This document shows, piece by piece, positions 8,397 through 14,483 of a stretch of 23,332 bases of DNA. The notes under the pieces are model-generated. The model ran no database searches and was not told where the DNA came from. It worked only from the letters and a program-made list of their open reading frames with translations. This DNA comes from Caldisericaceae bacterium (GTDB lineage: Bacteria > Calditrichota > Calditrichia > Calditrichales > Calditrichaceae). Made by a program: the position numbers and the translations under genes. How positions within the stretch are numbered: position 1 is the first letter of the stretch; each line of letters opens with the position of its first letter. Where the stretch lies: the NCBI GenBank assembly GCA_021160885.1, contig JAGHBR010000542.1:1-23332 (forward strand). Reading direction: 5' to 3'.

Positions 8397-8738
8397 ATGA
8401 AATATTTCATCATTTTACTGGCTACTTTAGCTTTATTGATTAGTTGCCAAAAGCAGCAAAGCGAAAAGACAACCCAGGAGCAACCACAGAAGGTAGAGCA
8501 AGCCAAATTCCATTTAATAGACTTAGCATCCAATGTATGCCCTGGTTGTGGCATGGTTTTTAAAACTGATGCTGACATTGCCGATACGCTTCATTATAAA
8601 GGTAAGGTTTATGGCTTTTGTGGTCCTAAATGCGTTGAAGCCTTTAAAGCTAACCCGGAAAAAACACTTTCTGCCATGCACGAACCCATGGAAAAAATGG
8701 AAGGCATGCATGAAGAACACGAGGAAATGGAACGCTAA
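8397..8738 (+). CDS. Small YHS/TRASH-type metal-binding lipoprotein
   Basis: The 113-residue protein has a lipoprotein signal peptide (hydrophobic residues 4-14, lipobox LISC with C17) and a Gln/Glu-rich linker. A compact cysteine domain follows, with CPGC at C48/C51, GFC at C75 and C79, and AFKANPE, in the pattern of YHS/TRASH heavy-metal-binding modules. The C-terminal tail is rich in His, Met and Glu (MHEPMEKMEGMHEEHEEMER), also suited to metals. It is likely tethered in the periplasm and may bind copper or another soft metal; the metal is inferred. A strong ribosome-binding site (CAGGAGGAG) precedes the ATG. The gene is monocistronic and sits between repeats. Confidence 0.8.
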   Translation: MKYFIILLATLALLISCQKQQSEKTTQEQPQKVEQAKFHLIDLASNVCPGCGMVFKTDADIADTLHYKGKVYGFCGPKCVEAFKANPEKTLSAMHEPMEKMEGMHEEHEEMER

Positions 8739-8783
8739 ATAAAAGAATTGTTTCTTAATTCAATATATGGGATACTCAAAAAA

Positions 8784-8820
8784 TTTTGAATGTTGAATGT
8801 TGAGTTTTGAATGTTGAATG
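8784..8820. repeat. Short direct repeat, two 16-bp units
   Basis: TTTTGAATGTTGAATG occurs at 8784-8799 and again, identical, at 8805-8820, so the period is 21. Each unit itself contains two GAATGTT-like steps. It resembles slippage-prone simple sequence; no function is evident. Confidence 0.7.
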
Positions 8821-9039
8821 GTTTCAGAGGTTGTTTGTCAATTTACGTTTTCCGGTATTCAGTCTGACAGAGCGTATCTTTTTACTATTTAAGCGGAGGT
8901 GGATTACAGAGATTTTCCTTTCAATACCAAAATTTTGACATGCTAAAGGGCGTTATTTTTTGGAGGAAGTACTCTAAACCGGTTAAGCGTATAGCAGTTC
9001 AGAGTATTAAGTAATTGATATTACGCTCAAATTTTCTTT

Positions 9040-9071
9040 CTTGTTTTACGACCGATTCTTCTTTAAATTAG
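9040..9071 (+). promoter_or_regulatory. Candidate Bacteroidota-type promoter of tRNA-Arg
   Basis: CTTG (9040-9043), exactly 20 nt, then TAAATTAG (9064-9071), ending 12 nt before the mature tRNA 5' end. Transcription would start a few bases upstream of the tRNA, leaving a short 5' leader, as expected for a stable RNA gene. Confidence 0.55.
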
Positions 9072-9083
9072 CGGCCAATAAAT

Positions 9084-9156
9084 GCCCCTGTAGCTCAGAG
9101 GATAGAGCAGAGGCTTCCTAAGCCTTGTGTCGGGAGTTCGAATCTCTCCAGGGGCA
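9084..9156 (+). tRNA. tRNA-Arg (anticodon CCT)
   Basis: A complete cloverleaf is present. The acceptor stem is GCCCCTG (9084-9090) with CAGGGGC (9149-9155). The D stem is GCTC/GAGC (9093-9108). The anticodon stem is GAGGC/GCCTT (9110-9114, 9122-9126, with one G-T pair), with loop TTCCTAA and anticodon CCT at 9117-9119. The T arm is GGGAG-TTCGAAT-CTCTC (9132-9148) and the discriminator is A at 9156. The 3' CCA is not encoded (CAAA follows), so CCA must be added after transcription. It decodes AGG. Repeats lie on both sides, which is common for tRNA-associated insertion sites, but no integrase or attachment repeat is visible. Confidence 0.95.
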
Positions 9157-9188
9157 CAAAAATGGGGAGGAGGCCTCATGGAAGGAGC

Positions 9189-9221
9189 GCTTAAAACAGG
9201 GAGGTTTTTCATGTTTTAAGC
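9189..9221. repeat. Perfect 10-bp inverted repeat downstream of tRNA-Arg
   Basis: GCTTAAAACA (9189-9198) pairs with TGTTTTAAGC (9212-9221) across a 13-nt loop. Neither strand has a T-tract directly after the stem, so it is not a standard intrinsic terminator. It lies between the tRNA and the end of the minus-strand remnant, and could serve as a bidirectional 3' structure or be another small repeat unit. Confidence 0.5.
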
Positions 9222-9227
9222 AAAACT

Positions 9228-9452
9228 TTATTTAATTAACAGGATTCTCCTCAATCGAGTCTGCTCACCGGCCTGAAGCTTTAAAATGTAAATGCCACTG
9301 GCCAAATCACCAGCTGTGATCTGCACTTGATGCGAGCCTGAATTTAAAGTTTTACTTAAAATTTTTTCAATCAACTGTCCACGAATATTAAATAGTTCAA
9401 GTTTTACATTTGTTGTTACAGGAAATTTAAAACTAATGGAAACCTTTTCCTC
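9228..9452 (-). pseudogene. 3' remnant of a secreted-protein gene: C-terminal T9SS-type sorting domain
   Basis: The reverse strand encodes about 74 residues matching a type IX-secretion 'type A' C-terminal sorting domain. They run from VSISFKFPVTTNVKLELFNI through RGQLIEKIL and SGSHQVQITAGDLASGIYILKLQAGEQ to RRILLIK and a stop. These domains normally end proteins of several hundred residues and direct them through the outer membrane. Here the upstream 37 codons of the open frame (to 9563) run through hairpin repeats and look non-coding (for example RESRYKVNIRFRIKCGM), and no signal peptide is present. I therefore read it as the decayed tail of a lost gene, truncated by repeat insertion. A small intact gene is the alternative but lacks any export signal. 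Confidence 0.6.
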
Positions 9453-9462
9453 CAAACCTATC

Positions 9463-9611
9463 ATTCCGCACTTGATGCGGAATCTAATATTTACTTTGTA
9501 ACGCGACTCTCTGAGTCGTAAATTCCACAAGCGGGATTTGTGTGAGCTCGTTTTGCTCACCACCGTTCAGAGAGCGGTGATACCAAATTTGTAACACGAT
9601 TCTCTGAATTG
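9463..9611. repeat. Cluster of REP-like hairpins
   Basis: Five short palindromic hairpins fall within 149 bases. They are ATTCCGCA/TGCGGAAT (9463-9483, 5-nt loop), CGACTC-TCT-GAGTCG (9504-9518), GTGAGC/GCTCAC (9542-9560), CACCGTT/AGCGGTG (9561-9579, one G-T pair) and CGATTC-TCT-GAATTG (9597-9611, one G-T pair). The second and fifth lie in two 25-bp copies of the same sequence (9495-9519 and 9588-9612). The fourth, read on the other strand, shares the core CTCTCTGA. The copies thus alternate in orientation, as in REP/BIME arrays. Confidence 0.65.
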
Positions 9612-9723
9612 TAGTGGTAATAAAATTTTTTGATATGTTGTTTTTTTTAGGACTTAATGTACTTTTCTGTTCAAGAAGGGATAACGAAAATTCAAATGAA
9701 AAAAAGAAACTCCAAATATCAAT

Positions 9724-10287
9724 TTAAAGCAGGCCAAGATGTTCAATTAAAATTTTTAGTCCAATAGCAATTAATATTATACCACCTAAAACTTCAGCGC
9801 TGGAACTGAATTTTTTTCTTAAAAAATGACCGATTTTAATTGCAACAACACAAACAGACCCGGTAATTAATCCAAAAATTAAACTGACATACCAAACATT
9901 GACTTTAACAAGAGCCAGAGTTAAACCAACGGCCAGAGCGTCTATGCTGGTGGCAATGGAAAGTCCCACCAATTGCATGCCCCTCGAAGGATCGCTGCGA
10001 AAAGCAATATCTTTTTTTTCAATGGCTTCAAGAATCATTCGAGTCCCCACAAAGGCAAGCAAGCCAAAAGCTATCCAATGATCAATTTTTTCGATCAGAT
10101 GTACAATATTAAAGCCAATAAACCAGCCCAAAATGGGCATCAGAAACTGAAACAGGCCAAAATGAAAAGCCAGCCGAAAGGTAGCCCGCTTTTGTCGGGT
10201 AAACCCTGCCGCTGCTGCGGATAGCGAAACTGTCATGGCGTCCATGGCTAATGCTAAACTGATCAGAACAATTTCGGCAAAATTCAA
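9724..10287 (-). CDS. mntP: Manganese efflux pump MntP
   Basis: The 187-residue inner-membrane protein has six predicted membrane segments arranged as two related halves. The conserved acidic motifs are in place: SLALAMDAMTVSLS with D16, and SIATSIDALAVG with D116, equivalent to the functionally important aspartates of E. coli MntP (D16, D118). It exports Mn2+ to the periplasm. Translation probably begins at a TTG (complement of 10285-10287), with AAGGGA 7 nt upstream; no in-frame ATG is well placed. A promoter candidate lies 38 nt upstream. It is divergent from the TPR/argD operon. I looked for the yybP-ykoY manganese riboswitch that often precedes mntP and did not recognise one. Confidence 0.93.
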   Translation of the reverse strand: MNFAEIVLISLALAMDAMTVSLSAAAAGFTRQKRATFRLAFHFGLFQFLMPILGWFIGFNIVHLIEKIDHWIAFGLLAFVGTRMILEAIEKKDIAFRSDPSRGMQLVGLSIATSIDALAVGLTLALVKVNVWYVSLIFGLITGSVCVVAIKIGHFLRKKFSSSAEVLGGIILIAIGLKILIEHLGLL

Positions 10288-10324
10288 TTACAAATCCCTT
10301 TTTGTTCATTGACGTTTTAAAAAT

Positions 10325-10356
10325 CTAAGTTATGGTGAAGAAAAATTGATAGCAAA
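10325..10356 (-). promoter_or_regulatory. Candidate Bacteroidota-type promoter of mntP
   Basis: On the minus strand, TTTG (complement of 10353-10356), a spacer of exactly 20 nt and TAACTTAG (complement of 10325-10332) lie 37 nt before the TTG start. This is a full match to YTTG-N20-TAnnTTWG. Confidence 0.5.
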
Positions 10357-10478
10357 GGAAATCCAGGTAAAAATAAACGCTGCATCGTTAAAGCATAGGG
10401 CTAACGCTGTAAATTAGAGGCGATTATTTTTCCAAGTATGAAATTTAGTTAAGGGAAACGGCCTAAAACAAAAATCTA

Positions 10479-10510
10479 TTTGATTCTATTGTTTTCAGTC
10501 TTTAAATTTG
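10479..10510 (+). promoter_or_regulatory. Candidate Bacteroidota-type promoter of the TPR-argD operon
   Basis: TTTG (10479-10482), exactly 20 nt, then TAAATTTG (10503-10510), ending 55 nt before the ATG at 10566. Both boxes match the Bacteroidota consensus TTTG/TAnnTTTG completely, making this the cleanest example in the window. Confidence 0.6.
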
Positions 10511-10565
10511 AAACTTTTAATGATTTATAGAAAATTGTAAACCGAAGGGAAAAAAGGAGAATTCG

Positions 10566-11246
10566 ATGTTAAAGCCGCAAAAAAAGAAGATCACCAAAAA
10601 GGATTTAAAAGAAGATAAATTTGTAGAAACTGCTTTAAAAACGAAAACCTATTTGGAGGAAAACTCCAAACAAGTAACCATTGCTGTGATTGCCATTCTG
10701 GCTTTTGTTGTGTTAATCATGGTTTATAAAAACTACCATGAGCAACGTGTAATGAAAGCCAATGCTTTGTTAGGTTTGGCCCAGGTTGAGTACCAGAACA
10801 TGAATTATGCCAAAGCAAGAAATTTTTTAAATCGCCTTTTTGAAGAATATGATGGTACCGATGCAGCAGTTCAGGGTTATTTTGTGCTGGCCAACTTAAA
10901 TTTTGAACAGGAAAAATATGAAGAAGCCGAAGTAGCATTCAAAAAGTTCATTGATAACTATGATGGTAGTAAAATATTAAAAGCTTCCGGTTATGCTGGT
11001 TATGCCGCCTGTCTGGAACACAGAGGCGCTTATGAGGCAGCTGCTAAATATTATTTAAAAGCTCAAAAAGCCGCTCCTGATTTTATTGAAGCGGCTAATT
11101 ACCTTTATTTGGCCGGCCTTAATTTTGCCAAAGCCGGTCAGATTGATCAGTCCCGCGACGCATTTCAGCTAATTGTCGAAAAATACGAAAAATCAAATCG
11201 GTTCAACGACGCCAAAGCACAGTTAATTTTACTGGCTAAAAAATAA
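10566..11246 (+). CDS. Membrane-anchored tetratricopeptide-repeat protein
   Basis: The 226-residue protein begins with a lysine-rich cytoplasmic stretch (1-34) and a single TM helix at about 37-54. At least three or four TPR units follow, recognisable by A-x-x-x-L-x-x-x-Y patterns such as AQVEYQNMNYAKARNFL, LANLNFEQEKYEEAEVAFKKF and YAACLEHRGAYEAAAKYYLKA. The architecture resembles YfgM-type (TPR_21) proteins, periplasmic TPR factors associated with the Sec translocon and chaperones. A role in envelope protein biogenesis is therefore plausible but inferred. An AAAAGGAGA ribosome-binding site sets the ATG. The stop overlaps the argD start (TAATG), so it heads the operon with argD. Confidence 0.8.
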   Translation: MLKPQKKKITKKDLKEDKFVETALKTKTYLEENSKQVTIAVIAILAFVVLIMVYKNYHEQRVMKANALLGLAQVEYQNMNYAKARNFLNRLFEEYDGTDAAVQGYFVLANLNFEQEKYEEAEVAFKKFIDNYDGSKILKASGYAGYAACLEHRGAYEAAAKYYLKAQKAAPDFIEAANYLYLAGLNFAKAGQIDQSRDAFQLIVEKYEKSNRFNDAKAQLILLAKK

Positions 11247-12427
11247 TGAATCTTGCTGAAAATGCTAATCAATATTTTTTGAATGTTTATAAACGCTTTC
11301 CTTTTGCAGTGGAAAAAGGGGAGGGCGTTTACCTTTATGATAAGCAGGGTAAAAAATATCTTGATTTTCTTTCCGGAATTGCGGTTAATGCGCTTGGTTA
11401 CCAGCATCCCGAAATTGAACTGGCTATTCTTAAGCAGTTAAAAAGAAATCTGCATTTAAGCAATTATTTTTCACAAGATGTGCAGATAGAACTTGCCAAA
11501 CGCCTTTTGCAACTCACCGGATATTCCCGTGTTTTTTTTACAAACAGTGGCGCCGAAGCTATCGAAGGTTTGCTTAAAATTTCAAAAAAATGGGGCAATC
11601 AAAACGGCAAATCGGAGATTATTGCTTTAAAAGGAAGCTTTCATGGTCGAACAGCGGGCGCATTGTCCATTACCATGCAGGACAAATACCAAAAACAATT
11701 TTTACCCCTTTTGTCAAATTGTAAAGCCATTCCAGCGAATGATGTAAACGCTTTAAGGAAAGTTGTAAATGATAAAACGCTGGCCGTGTTTTACGAGGGT
11801 ATTATGGGAGAAGGCGGTGTACGCCCGCTTTCCAGGGACTTTTTAGACGCTATGTACGCATTGCGAGAACAATACCATTTTTTAATCTTTGCTGATGAAA
11901 TTCAGACTGGCGTCGGTCGAACCGGCTATTTTTACTATTTTCAAAAAGACGGCTACCAACCGGACGGTTTTGCAACGGCAAAGGGTCTTGGAGGCGGGCT
12001 GCCTTTAGGCGCTTTTGTCGTTTCAGAAAAGTTGGCCAATCTTTTCACTTTAGGCGATCATGGAACGACCTATGGAGGTAATCCGCTGGCTTGTGCAACG
12101 GGGTTAGCTACCGTCAATCACATTTCAACCGATGCCTTCTTGAATCACGTTAAAGGAACAGGACAATTTTTTCTGGAAGAATTGCAGAGTTTTGCAACCA
12201 GATATCCTGAAACAATTGTGGAAGCGCGCGGTTACGGATTATTGCTTGGTTTGGAAGTAAAGGAAAAAGCTGGCCAAATGATGTTTGAAGCAGCAAGGCA
12301 GGGATTGCTGTTTAATATTGCCGGAGGAAACACCCTGCGCTTTGTTCCGCCCTTAATCATCGAGAAAATACATGTGACCGAGGCCATGGAAAAGCTGGAC
12401 CGAACTTTCCAAAAAGTGTTTGGCTAA
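11246..12427 (+). CDS. argD: Class III aminotransferase, acetylornithine aminotransferase type
   Basis: This 393-residue PLP enzyme is most like ArgD, which converts N-acetylglutamate semialdehyde to N-acetylornithine in arginine synthesis, often with succinyldiaminopimelate side activity. Visible motifs are the N-terminal YLDFLSGIAVNALGYQHPE, TNSGAEAIEG, SFHGRTAGALS, ADEIQTGVGRTG with PLP-contacting D217, the Schiff-base lysine K246 in TAKGLGGGLPLGA, and GDHGTTYGGNPLACA. One oddity is EGIMGEGGV where the family usually has EPIQGEGGV; the Gln-to-Met change is next to the cofactor. No other arginine genes are nearby, so related omega-aminotransferase activity (ornithine, 4-aminobutyrate) is the alternative. 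Confidence 0.85.
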   Translation: MNLAENANQYFLNVYKRFPFAVEKGEGVYLYDKQGKKYLDFLSGIAVNALGYQHPEIELAILKQLKRNLHLSNYFSQDVQIELAKRLLQLTGYSRVFFTNSGAEAIEGLLKISKKWGNQNGKSEIIALKGSFHGRTAGALSITMQDKYQKQFLPLLSNCKAIPANDVNALRKVVNDKTLAVFYEGIMGEGGVRPLSRDFLDAMYALREQYHFLIFADEIQTGVGRTGYFYYFQKDGYQPDGFATAKGLGGGLPLGAFVVSEKLANLFTLGDHGTTYGGNPLACATGLATVNHISTDAFLNHVKGTGQFFLEELQSFATRYPETIVEARGYGLLLGLEVKEKAGQMMFEAARQGLLFNIAGGNTLRFVPPLIIEKIHVTEAMEKLDRTFQKVFG

Positions 12428-12442
12428 CAGGAGGAAGGCCAG

Positions 12443-13354
12443 TTGCTGTTCGATTATTTCTTCATCATCGGCCTTTTAGTAGAATGGGTTTCAGTACTCT
12501 TACTTTTCCTTCTGAAAAGCAAACTCCTCACCGTAAAGCAACAAAATACTTCTAAAAGCAACCTTGCTCTTAGCCTGGTCACGATTGCATTTGGATTGGT
12601 TATTATTTTTAAGCTGCTTCATGTGTTGTTGTTTGTATTTCAATTTAATCATAAATCCATTGCCCCATCCCTTTTGTTACCAATAACGATTTATGTTTTA
12701 TGGCACTTAATTCTATCAGCCTTTTTCTTTTATCTACTCATGAAATTTACTTTTAAAAATCATTTTCAAGATCGTTTTGTTAATGCTCTTAGTAAAAGAA
12801 TTTTTGCCGAAATGGTTTTTCTGGCGGTTTGGGACATGGCTGGCAGTCTTTTAATTTACTTAGTATTAACGGGCCGATTATGGTTAAGTCAACTAAAGCC
12901 CTATTCACTTTCTTTTCCGTTCAAAGAACCTCTTGGGGAAATTCCATTGCTGATGGTTGGTCTGGGGCTGATCATAGTTAGTATTGTGTCATTTTTTAAA
13001 ATAAAAAAAGAGATCACGCGCTTTAACCTTATTTTTTATAGCCTGAGTTTTTTGGGATTAATTCTGTTTAGTTTTTTTACGCTTTTAAATTATCGCTTTT
13101 TAATTTTTCCTTATTTTGAAAACTTTTTTAATCAATTTTATCTTTTTTTGGCAGTTGCATCCTGGTTAATTATATTTCTGTTAAGTGTAATACTTTTTAG
13201 TTTAATGATTCAATTGTATGTGAATAAAAAATATTTAAAAAGCGGATTTCAATTGCAATTTCTTTTTTACAATCTGTCCCGCGCACATCTATTGGGCGAG
13301 ACAGGTATGACCTTAATCGTTTTAATAGTTGTATTCTTTTTCATTTATTTTTAG
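12443..13354 (+). CDS. Eight-TM integral membrane protein of unknown function
   Basis: The 303-residue, very hydrophobic and Phe/Leu-rich protein has about eight membrane segments, near residues 5-26, 41-66, 77-102, 117-143, 168-187, 193-217, 228-256 and 284-302. I recognise no family. It lacks the EAA loop expected of an ABC permease. Translation starts at a TTG with a perfect AGGAGG eight bases upstream (12429-12434). It lies 16 nt after argD and 14 nt before the ABC ATPase gene, so it is co-transcribed with both. That position invites the idea of a membrane partner for the ATPase, but no coupling motif supports it. Its T-rich, Phe-heavy composition is simply that of a membrane protein. Confidence 0.75.
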   Translation: MLFDYFFIIGLLVEWVSVLLLFLLKSKLLTVKQQNTSKSNLALSLVTIAFGLVIIFKLLHVLLFVFQFNHKSIAPSLLLPITIYVLWHLILSAFFFYLLMKFTFKNHFQDRFVNALSKRIFAEMVFLAVWDMAGSLLIYLVLTGRLWLSQLKPYSLSFPFKEPLGEIPLLMVGLGLIIVSIVSFFKIKKEITRFNLIFYSLSFLGLILFSFFTLLNYRFLIFPYFENFFNQFYLFLAVASWLIIFLLSVILFSLMIQLYVNKKYLKSGFQLQFLFYNLSRAHLLGETGMTLIVLIVVFFFIYF

Positions 13355-13368
13355 AAGAGGAGTGAATA

Positions 13369-14466
13369 ATGGCTTCGGTAAAACTGGAACATATTTACAA
13401 AGTTTACGACAATAAAGTAACGGCCATTAGTGATGCCAATCTTGTGATTAATGACAAAGAGTTTGTGGTACTGGTGGGGCCTTCTGGTTGTGGTAAATCC
13501 ACCTTGTTACGTATGATTGCCGGTTTGGAAGACATCACCAAAGGCAATATTTACATTGGTGAAAAATTGGTCAACGATGTTCCACCCAAGGATCGAAATA
13601 TCGCCATGGTTTTTCAAAATTACGCACTTTACCCGCACATGACGGTCTTCGATAACATGGCTTTTGGTTTAAAGTTGCGTAAATTCCCCAAAGAAGAGAT
13701 TAAAAAGCGAGTGCACGAGGCCGCCGAACTTTTGGGATTGATGCAGTTATTAGATCGTAAACCGAAAGCGCTTTCTGGTGGCCAGCGACAGCGGGTGGCG
13801 GTGGGGCGAGCGATTGTTCGCCAGCCCCAGGTCTTTTTATTTGATGAACCTTTAAGCAATTTAGATGCCAAATTGCGTGTTCAGATGCGCATTGAAATCA
13901 GTAAATTACATCATCGCCTGCAAACGACTATGATCTACGTTACGCACGATCAGGTCGAAGCCATGACCATGGGCGATCGTATTGTAGTTTTAAAGGATGG
14001 GGTTATTCAGCAGGTAGCCTCGCCGCTGGAATTGTACAACAATCCGATCAATTTGTTTGTTGCTGGTTTTATTGGCAGTCCGGCTATGAATTTTATCAAA
14101 GGTGAATTACAACGAAATGGTCATCTGTATTTCAAAACCGCTGATTTTAATCTTGAACTAAATCCTGAAAATCAAAATAGATTAAAAGATTACTCTCAAA
14201 AAGAGATCATCCTGGGCATTCGACCGGAACATTTTCAGATTGAAACGGACAACCAATTTAAAGATTGGCCTAAAATTCAGGCTAAGTTTGAAGTCATCGA
14301 ACCCATGGGCTCAGAAACTTACGCCTACCTGAAATGCGGAAATACTTCCATTAATGCCCGTTTTCAGCCGTCAGATCTGATCAAAGTTGGCAATACGGTA
14401 ACATTAGCTTTACAACCCGATAAATTGCATTTTTTTGATCCCCAAACAGAACAGGTGGTAAAATGA
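13369..14466 (+). CDS. ABC transporter ATP-binding protein, MalK/UgpC/MsmK type
   Basis: The 365-residue importer ATPase has all catalytic motifs: Walker A GPSGCGKST (38-46), Q-loop FQNYALYPHMTVFDN, signature LSGGQRQRV, Walker B VFLFDEPLSNLD and H-loop YVTHDQVEAMTMGDRI. A C-terminal TOBE/OB regulatory region (about 240-365) is typical of carbohydrate importers. Such ATPases energise sugar or glycerol-phosphate uptake and some serve several permeases. No permease or dedicated binding protein is adjacent; the binding protein at 85-1401 is 12 kb away and linked to a kinase instead. The AGAGGAG ribosome-binding site is good. The gene overlaps the longer tryptophanase frame by four bases (ATGA). 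Confidence 0.93.
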   Translation: MASVKLEHIYKVYDNKVTAISDANLVINDKEFVVLVGPSGCGKSTLLRMIAGLEDITKGNIYIGEKLVNDVPPKDRNIAMVFQNYALYPHMTVFDNMAFGLKLRKFPKEEIKKRVHEAAELLGLMQLLDRKPKALSGGQRQRVAVGRAIVRQPQVFLFDEPLSNLDAKLRVQMRIEISKLHHRLQTTMIYVTHDQVEAMTMGDRIVVLKDGVIQQVASPLELYNNPINLFVAGFIGSPAMNFIKGELQRNGHLYFKTADFNLELNPENQNRLKDYSQKEIILGIRPEHFQIETDNQFKDWPKIQAKFEVIEPMGSETYAYLKCGNTSINARFQPSDLIKVGNTVTLALQPDKLHFFDPQTEQVVK

Positions 14467-14483
14467 AAAACAAGGAACGACTT

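Larger units (their letters stand above)
8739..9083. other. Gene-free stretch between the YHS lipoprotein gene and tRNA-Arg
   Basis: I see no convincing reading frame in these 345 bases. The stretch contains a short direct repeat at 8784-8820, a palindrome AACCGGTT at 8977-8984 and the candidate tRNA promoter at 9040-9071. The rest is unremarkable AT-rich sequence. Confidence 0.6.

Noticed and set aside
10410..10421. TAAATTAGAGGC as a repeat of TAAATTAGCGGC at 9064-9075
   Set aside because: The 9064 copy is explained as the -7 box of the tRNA promoter. The 10410 copy has no -33 box at 20 nt and is probably chance in AT-rich DNA.
10288..10500. yybP-ykoY manganese riboswitch upstream of mntP
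   Set aside because: I searched the minus-strand leader for the conserved riboswitch core segments and saw none. The candidate promoter is also only about 38 nt from the start codon, too close for the aptamer.
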